Positions 6,347-11,247 of a stretch of DNA of 11,247 nt are shown one piece after another. The stretch spans positions 1-11,247 of the forward strand of contig JAKISW010000055.1 of NCBI GenBank assembly GCA_021648375.1, written 5' to 3'. The first letter of the stretch is position 1. Each line of letters opens with the position of its first letter. This stretch comes from Devosiaceae bacterium. GTDB lineage: Bacteria; Pseudomonadota; Alphaproteobacteria; Rhizobiales; Devosiaceae. Both the position numbers and the translations under genes were made by a program. Below the pieces are notes generated by a model. That model was given only the letters and a program-made list of their open reading frames with translations. It searched no databases and was not told where the DNA came from.

Positions 6347-7360
6347 ATGAAATTAAATCTTTTGAAAATTGCCGGAATAACCGCGCTTGTTGCCGGCATG
6401 GCTGCAACGCCGGTATTTGCCAACGAAAATTGCGACCCTGGTGAAATTGTTATCAAGTTCAGCCACGTTACAGCTGCTGCCGGTCACCCCAAGGGTGAAT
6501 TTGCCGCCGCACTGGCCGAGCGCATCAATGACGAAATGAACGGGGTTGCCTGTATGCAGGTTTTCCCGAACTCAACACTTTTTGATGACAACAAGGTTAT
6601 GGAAGCATTGCTTTTGGGCGATGTTCAGATCGCTGCACCTTCGCTTTCCAAGTTTGAAAGCTTTACCCTGAAATATCGGATTTTTGATCTGCCGTTCCTG
6701 TTTGCTGACATGGATGCGGTGAACACCTTTACCCAGGGCGAAGTTGGTCGTGGCCTGCTAAACGCTATTGAAGACAAAGGCTATGTGGGTCTGGGATATG
6801 TATATAATGGCTTGAAGAATTTTTCTGCCACCCGTCCTCTGATCTCTCCAGCAGATGCTGAGGGTCTAAAATTCCGTGTTCAGACTTCTGATGTGGCTGT
6901 GGCCATGATCGAAGCCATGGGTGCTTCTGCGCAAAAACTTGCATTCTCTGAAGTTTATGGAGCTTTGCAGACCGGCGTTGTTGATGGACAGGAAAATACC
7001 TGGTCAAACATCTACTCCAAAAAATTCTTTGAAGTGCAGGACGGTGTAACTGAGACTAACCATCAGTTGCTGACCTATCTTGCTGTAACTTCCAAAGAGT
7101 GGCTGGACAGTCTTGATGATGACGTGCGTGATACATTCCTGACCATTTTTGATGAGGAAGTCATCGCAGCTAATGCCAAGGCAACTGATCTTAACGAAGT
7201 TGCCAAGCAAAACATGATTGATGCTGGCGGTGTAGTTGTTACGCTGACTGACGAGCAGCGTCAGGTCTGGGTTGATGTGATGAAGCCTGTTTGGGAACAG
7301 TTTGCAGATGATATCGGACAAGATGTCATTGATGCAGCGGTTGCCGCGGGCCAGATGTAA
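6347..7360 (+). CDS. dctP: TRAP transporter periplasmic solute-binding subunit DctP
   Basis: This 337-residue periplasmic protein is predicted to capture a C4-dicarboxylate such as succinate, malate or fumarate and deliver it to DctQM. The start chosen is the ATG at 6347: it has GGGAGGG just upstream and begins a classical signal peptide (MKLNLLKIAG, hydrophobic core, cleavage after VFA at residue 25). The longer frame from 6281 would bury the signal. Family landmarks are IKFSHV (36-41), the GLKFRVQTSD segment, whose R178 is the usual carboxylate-binding arginine of DctP proteins, and VVDGQENTW (211-219). Cysteines at 29 and 69 could form a disulfide after export (inference). It is first in the operon, driven by the sigma-54 promoter and followed by a hairpin before dctQ. 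DctP identity is firm; the exact substrate rests on the DctB/DctD context. Confidence 0.94.
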   Translation: MKLNLLKIAGITALVAGMAATPVFANENCDPGEIVIKFSHVTAAAGHPKGEFAAALAERINDEMNGVACMQVFPNSTLFDDNKVMEALLLGDVQIAAPSLSKFESFTLKYRIFDLPFLFADMDAVNTFTQGEVGRGLLNAIEDKGYVGLGYVYNGLKNFSATRPLISPADAEGLKFRVQTSDVAVAMIEAMGASAQKLAFSEVYGALQTGVVDGQENTWSNIYSKKFFEVQDGVTETNHQLLTYLAVTSKEWLDSLDDDVRDTFLTIFDEEVIAANAKATDLNEVAKQNMIDAGGVVVTLTDEQRQVWVDVMKPVWEQFADDIGQDVIDAAVAAGQM

Positions 7361-7384
7361 TCAGTCTGGTTTTCTAAGATAAAA

Positions 7385-7419
7385 GAGTGCGCTGCTTATA
7401 GAGTTGCGCACTCATTTTT
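7385..7419 (+). terminator. Intercistronic hairpin and T-run between dctP and dctQ
   Basis: A perfect 8-bp stem, GAGTGCGC (7385-7392) with GCGCACTC (7406-7413), closes a 13-base loop and is followed by A and five T (7415-7419). It lies 24 bases after the dctP stop and has the form of a Rho-independent terminator. As dctQM have no obvious promoter of their own, partial termination or 3'-end protection is likely, giving more DctP than DctQM. A second hairpin follows directly. Confidence 0.7.
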
Positions 7420-7436
7420 GCGCCCCTAGCGGGTGC
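7420..7436 (+). repeat. Second intercistronic hairpin before dctQ
   Basis: GCGCCC (7420-7425) pairs with GGGTGC (7431-7436) around the loop CTAGC, six pairs including one G-U. It begins immediately after the T-run of the preceding hairpin and ends 26 bases before the dctQ ribosome site. It may help to stabilise the dctP message or simply be a second part of the attenuator. Confidence 0.45.
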
Positions 7437-7474
7437 CATAAAATTGACCACAATAATTTCCTGGGGGGAATAAA

Positions 7475-8170
7475 ATGTCAGAAAGCGCAATTATAGCGGC
7501 CTGGGCCTATGCAGGCATGGCAATTTTGGTTCTGTCACTATTCTTGATCGAAAGAAAATTTGCCGATGCTGTTGCCAGATTTGAAGAAAACGTTCTGGCA
7601 TTTTTACTCACAGCCCTGACCCTGCTTTCCTTTGTTCAAGTGGTTTTGCGCTATGGATTTAATTCGGGAATTGACGGGGCGCTGGAGCTGACATCGATAA
7701 TGTTCGCCTGGTTTATATTGTTTGGCATGTCCTATGGCATTCGCACCAATATTCATCTTGGGGTTGATGTTCTTATCCGTCTGTTGCCCAAAAAAACCTT
7801 TAGGTATGTAGCCCTGGTCGGTGCCGTTTGTACCGTACTATACGCGGTTATCCTGATTTCTGCTGATTGGTTGTTTATTTTTGGATCCGAGACCCGTGGT
7901 GGTGCGGTGACCTATTGGAGCAAGATGTTCCAGATAGATCTGGGGCTGGAAGACGTGAAATATCCCACCTGGTTTTATGAGCCTTTGGGGCTCGATCAAC
8001 GGGTCAAGCGCTGGATTGCCTATCTGATTTTGCCAATAGGCCTGTCGCTTTTAGCCTATCGCTCGGTCCAGGCAACTATTGCCATTTTCAATGGTACTCG
8101 CGAATTGATCATAGCCAGTCACGAGGCAGAAGAGCTGGTGGCTGAAAACAAAGATATATTGAAAGATTAA
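7475..8170 (+). CDS. dctQ: TRAP transporter small membrane subunit DctQ
   Basis: This 231-residue inner-membrane subunit pairs with DctM to move the substrate released by DctP, driven by the sodium or proton gradient. Hydrophobic segments lie at about 5-25, 40-60, 71-90, 110-132 and 179-198. The last four correspond to the usual four helices of DctQ, including ALELTSIMFAWFILFG (69-84) and the GIRTNIHLGVD loop (88-98). The first is an additional N-terminal segment. The loop before the last helix (about 136-178, with KYPTWFYEP) is long. The total is near that of the larger C4-dicarboxylate type DctQ proteins and longer than many 160-180-residue family members. The ATG follows GGGGGGA at 6-base spacing, and dctM starts 5 bases downstream. 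Confidence 0.92.
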   Translation: MSESAIIAAWAYAGMAILVLSLFLIERKFADAVARFEENVLAFLLTALTLLSFVQVVLRYGFNSGIDGALELTSIMFAWFILFGMSYGIRTNIHLGVDVLIRLLPKKTFRYVALVGAVCTVLYAVILISADWLFIFGSETRGGAVTYWSKMFQIDLGLEDVKYPTWFYEPLGLDQRVKRWIAYLILPIGLSLLAYRSVQATIAIFNGTRELIIASHEAEELVAENKDILKD

Positions 8171-8175
8171 TCCAA

Positions 8176-9792
8176 ATGGTTTCTATGATCCTATTTATAA
8201 TGGTGCTTACATTCCTGTTTGTCGGGGTGCCTGTATCCATATCGCTCGGCCTGTCTTCGATATTGATAATCGCATTTTTCTCCACCGATTCTATGTCCTC
8301 AGTGGCGCTTTTGCTGTTTTCCTCATCGCAAAAATATACACTTTTAGCCATTCCGTTTTTTATTCTTGCATCGTCTTTCATGTCCACTGGCGGTGTTGCG
8401 CGACGGATAATCCGTTTTGCCATTGCAGCGGTTGGTCATTTTCGCGGTGGTCTGGCCATGGCTTCGGTTTTGGCTTGTATGATGTTTGCGGCCCTTTCCG
8501 GATCGTCTCCGGCAACGGTTGTTGCCATCGGAACTATCGCTATCGCCGGAATGCGTGAGGTGGGTTATTCCAAGGAATTTGCCGCTGGTATCATTGCCAA
8601 TGCTGGCACCCTTGGCATTTTGATCCCTCCCTCCATTGTGATGGTGGTTTATGCGGCAGCTACTGATGTTTCGGTTGGTCGGATGTTCCTTGCCGGGATT
8701 ATTCCAGGCATTGTTGCCGGTTTAATGCTGATGATTGCAATTTATATCGTAGCGCGGATCAAAAACCTTCCTGCCGAACCATGGCGCGGGTTTGGTGAAA
8801 TATTACAGGGTGGCAAACAGGCGGCATGGGGCCTGTTTTTGATCATAATTATTCTTGGCGGCATTTACGGTGGGGTATTCACCCCCACTGAAGCGGCAGC
8901 GGTTGCTGCGGTTTATGCATTTTTTATCGCACTATTCATTTATCGGGACATGGGCCCGATGAAAGAAATTCCATGGATTGAAAAAGATGCACCAACAAAA
9001 ACCAGAATTGGTTTTTCAGGCACAGTTTATGGGGTTTCGATATTTTTGGTATGGATGCTGCTATCGTTTTTCATCTGGGCCGGCAGCGAAACTTTTACGC
9101 TTAATGCGAGATTATGGGTCGGGATTGTCATGGGCTTTACCATAAGCGTTTCCTATATCCTGTGGCGTGATCCAAAAACCTCAGTGGTGGGAATTCCCGG
9201 CCATATGGGGGCCAGTATGCCGGTTTGGGGCAAAAACCTGTCTTTGATGACCAGAAAATTTCCTGCAGCATTCTTTAACCCTGAAACCCGTAAAGTAATG
9301 ATTGATGCATCGCGCACTACCATCATGCTGATGTTTATTATCGTCAATGCGCTACTGTTTGCCCATGTTTTAACCAGCGAACGCATACCGCAGGTGATAA
9401 CTTCGGTGATGCTTGATGCCGGGTTTAACTGGTTCACGTTTTTAATTGCGGTTAATATTATCTTGCTGATCGGGGGCCAGTTTATGGAACCGTCAGGCCT
9501 GTTGCTTATTGTTGCACCGGTGGTATTTCCCATTGCCATGGAGCTTGGGATTGACCCCATTCATCTGGGTATCATCATGGTGGTAAACATGGAAATTGGC
9601 ATGATTACTCCGCCGATCGGGCTGAATCTGTTTGTAACATCTGGCATAACGGGGATGAGTCTGGTTGAGGTGGTAAAAGCTGCAATGCCATTTGTTCTGG
9701 TATTGATGCTGTTTTTGGTCATCGTTACTTACTTTCCAGCCATGTCGACCTTTATTCCCAACTCGCTCATGGGGCCGGAAATCGTTCGATAA
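8176..9792 (+). CDS. dctM: TRAP transporter large membrane subunit DctM, enlarged form
   Basis: This 538-residue inner-membrane permease is the transport channel of the DctPQM system. Family motifs are intact: LSGSSPATVVAIG (107-119), AGTLGILIPPSIVMVVYA (143-160), GGVFTPTEAAAVAA (232-245), FMEPSGLLLIVAP (436-448) and GMITPPIGLNLFV (475-487). Typical DctM proteins have about 425-440 residues. The excess is an insertion at about 265-372, between the helix ending FIYRDM and the segment KVMIDASRTT that normally follows soon after. The insertion contains two extra hydrophobic segments (about 280-302 and 312-330) and a basic stretch (352-373). Nothing suggests a frameshift: the frame is continuous and both flanks align to the family. 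The start is 5 bases after dctQ, with a weak ribosome site, suggesting coupling. Confidence 0.93.
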   Translation: MVSMILFIMVLTFLFVGVPVSISLGLSSILIIAFFSTDSMSSVALLLFSSSQKYTLLAIPFFILASSFMSTGGVARRIIRFAIAAVGHFRGGLAMASVLACMMFAALSGSSPATVVAIGTIAIAGMREVGYSKEFAAGIIANAGTLGILIPPSIVMVVYAAATDVSVGRMFLAGIIPGIVAGLMLMIAIYIVARIKNLPAEPWRGFGEILQGGKQAAWGLFLIIIILGGIYGGVFTPTEAAAVAAVYAFFIALFIYRDMGPMKEIPWIEKDAPTKTRIGFSGTVYGVSIFLVWMLLSFFIWAGSETFTLNARLWVGIVMGFTISVSYILWRDPKTSVVGIPGHMGASMPVWGKNLSLMTRKFPAAFFNPETRKVMIDASRTTIMLMFIIVNALLFAHVLTSERIPQVITSVMLDAGFNWFTFLIAVNIILLIGGQFMEPSGLLLIVAPVVFPIAMELGIDPIHLGIIMVVNMEIGMITPPIGLNLFVTSGITGMSLVEVVKAAMPFVLVLMLFLVIVTYFPAMSTFIPNSLMGPEIVR

Positions 9793-9803
9793 CAAAAAGC
9801 AAT

Positions 9804-9836
9804 TAAGTTCAGGGTTGCATATAAGCCCTGAACTTA
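9804..9836. terminator. Terminator between convergent dctM and ABC permease genes
   Basis: An 11-bp perfect stem, TAAGTTCAGGG (9804-9814) with CCCTGAACTTA (9826-9836), surrounds an 11-base loop, 11 bases after the dctM stop and 4 bases before the stop of the convergent gene. On the minus strand it is followed after a few bases by five T (complement of 9794-9798). The plus strand lacks a T-run, so it is a better terminator for the leftward gene, though it may serve both. Confidence 0.72.
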
Positions 9837-9840
9837 TGCC

Positions 9841-11247
9841 CTATGCGTTTCGCAAAACCTGAGCCGGTCGCGATGATAGGGCGCTCCAGGTGGTGGCGGC
9901 GCCGGTGGCAATGGTCAACAATACCGCCCCCACGACAACTCCTAAAATAAGCCATCCATCAACGGCAAAATCTATTTCCAATATGGTGACCGTTATCGCC
10001 CATGCCGAAAATATACCAACCACTGATGCGATGAGCGCAGCAAATGCACCAAGCAGGCCATATTCGATAACAAATACCACCAGCACATTGCCTCTGGTGG
10101 CCCCTAGGACTTTTTGAATAACGGCATCCGCCTCTCGTTGCTTGCGCCCCGCTGCCATGGTGCCAGCCAGCACCAAGAGACCATTAATTACCGCCAGACC
10201 ACCAACAATATTCACCGCTGATCCCAACTGGCCTAAAATTGAAGCCACCTGATTAAGCGCATCCCCTACGGAAATGAAACTGATATCAGGGAAGGTGCGC
10301 GCCAGAATGCGCTCAAGGTCTTTCTCTTTGCCCTCTTGAGCTTTTATGGCCCCAAGGGAATTAAACGGATAGGCCTGAATCTGACCTGGAGAGAATGTGA
10401 CCATGAAATTGATCCCGTTCTGCCATTGATATTCCCTGAAGTTGGCAATTGTTGCTGCAACAGTTTCCCCAAAGACGGTGAACTCAATTATATCGCCTAC
10501 CTCTACCCCAAGTTGGGATTTTATTGAGGAGCGCAGGGAAATCAGGGCCGGTCCTGAATAGTCCGATGGCCACCATTCGCCTTCAATTGCTGTGGTGCCG
10601 CGCGGCATATCGCGCTGCCATGTCAAAGGAATTTCCCCGGATAATAAAAAAGCTGCCTCTTCAGGTACATCGCCAATATCTTCTCTGGCCACCCCGTTAA
10701 CAGAACTGACCAGGCCCAGCAGCATCGGGTTGGTTTCAAAGCGCACCATTATTTCTTCGCTTGAAGCCAGTTTATTAAGGTCTTCAACTTCGTCGGGAAA
10801 AATATCCAAAGCGACAAAGGTTGGCGCTTCTTGTGTGACGGCACCAAGCAACTGGTTGTATAGATTATTGTTTAGTAGCGCGATCACCAGCAGCATTGCC
10901 AAACCCATGCCAATGGAAACAATCACCACCGGGGCACTGGAGCCGGGATGGTAGATATTGCGCAGAGCGTTGCGAAGGGCAGCAGAGGGAGTTGTTGCAA
11001 ATGCTTTTAAGGCTTTTTGCAAAAGCCAGCCGGAAAATCTTAGCAATAAAAACGATGCAAGAACTCCAGCCGTAAATGCTGATACCAACAATAAATTTGA
11101 GGTGGTAACCACTGCAAGCCAAAATATCCCGGCCCCTGCAATGATTACAGGCAATAATATTAGCGATTGCCTAAAGTTGGAAATCTGCAATCCAGGCAGA
11201 ACCGTGCCAGCAGAGCGAAACAGCATTGCTGGGGAGATTTTTTGAGC
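9841..11247 (-). CDS. FtsX-type ABC transporter permease, YbbP-like, N-terminus outside the window
   Basis: This is the C-terminal part (about 468 residues) of an inner-membrane permease of the MacB/LolC/FtsX class. The frame is open to the right edge (AQKISPAMLFR precedes the ATG at 11226), so that ATG is not the start. In protein order there are paired membrane helices, then a helix around GMGLAMLLVIALLNN. An extracytoplasmic domain of roughly 200 residues follows (containing IEGEWWPSDYSGPALISL), then the FtsX domain with three helices and the loop KQREADAVIQKVLGATRGN that contacts the ATPase. The layout of two FtsX units and the GEWW motif resemble YbbP, usually paired with ATPase YbbA and the TesA esterase. 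YbbP-like proteins have about 800-850 residues, so nearly half is missing here. The transported substrate is unknown. Confidence 0.82.
   Translation of the reverse strand, partial: AQKISPAMLFRSAGTVLPGLQISNFRQSLILLPVIIAGAGIFWLAVVTTSNLLLVSAFTAGVLASFLLLRFSGWLLQKALKAFATTPSAALRNALRNIYHPGSSAPVVIVSIGMGLAMLLVIALLNNNLYNQLLGAVTQEAPTFVALDIFPDEVEDLNKLASSEEIMVRFETNPMLLGLVSSVNGVAREDIGDVPEEAAFLLSGEIPLTWQRDMPRGTTAIEGEWWPSDYSGPALISLRSSIKSQLGVEVGDIIEFTVFGETVAATIANFREYQWQNGINFMVTFSPGQIQAYPFNSLGAIKAQEGKEKDLERILARTFPDISFISVGDALNQVASILGQLGSAVNIVGGLAVINGLLVLAGTMAAGRKQREADAVIQKVLGATRGNVLVVFVIEYGLLGAFAALIASVVGIFSAWAITVTILEIDFAVDGWLILGVVVGAVLLTIATGAATTWSALSSRPAQVLRNA

Noticed and set aside
8968..9291. DctM insertion as a mobile element or a fusion of two frames
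   Set aside because: There are no terminal repeats, target duplication or composition change. The insertion is membrane-protein-like coding sequence in one continuous frame.

Overview
The window looks like chromosomal DNA from an alphaproteobacterium, most likely of the Hyphomicrobiales (Rhizobiales). The reasons are the neighbourhood of ptsN, a DUF1150 gene and a small heat-shock protein, the ROSE-type leader of the latter, and a sigma-54-controlled dicarboxylate uptake system. Base composition appears only moderately GC by eye, lower than in many soil rhizobia, which would fit a marine or host-associated member. This placement is inference. No mobile element, tRNA, rRNA or CRISPR array was found.

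Left part (1-2684). The 3' end of ptsN (PTS IIA-Ntr) runs in from the left edge. A leftward block follows: a DUF1697 gene and a ribokinase-like gene (9 bases apart), then, after a 128-base gap, an Hsp20 gene and a DUF1150 gene (7 bases apart). The gap before hsp20 carries a near-consensus heat-shock sigma-factor promoter. Its leader ends in a hairpin with the features of a ROSE RNA thermometer, including the bulged G opposite the Shine-Dalgarno sequence.

Centre (2796-9792). This is a complete rightward C4-dicarboxylate-type regulon: a DctB-like sensor kinase, a DctD-like sigma-54 activator overlapping it by ATGA, then dctP, dctQ and dctM encoding a TRAP transporter. The 300 bases between dctD and dctP hold a perfect -24/-12 sigma-54 promoter, two 18-bp palindromes 31 bp apart at about -152 and -121, and a candidate IHF site between them and the promoter. 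Together these form a textbook enhancer, bend and promoter layout. A strong hairpin with a T-run between dctP and dctQ probably lets the binding protein be made in excess over the membrane subunits. DctM carries an internal insertion of about 100 residues with two extra hydrophobic segments, and DctQ has an extra N-terminal hydrophobic segment. The sensor domain of the kinase holds four 15-base tandem repeats.

Right edge (9841-11247). A leftward, truncated FtsX-type ABC permease resembling YbbP is separated from dctM by an 11-bp hairpin terminator.

I see no wholly new multi-gene system. The observations most worth following are the RpoH plus ROSE double control of hsp20-DUF1150, the sequence-visible DctD enhancer array, the enlarged TRAP membrane subunits and the repeat-bearing sensor domain.
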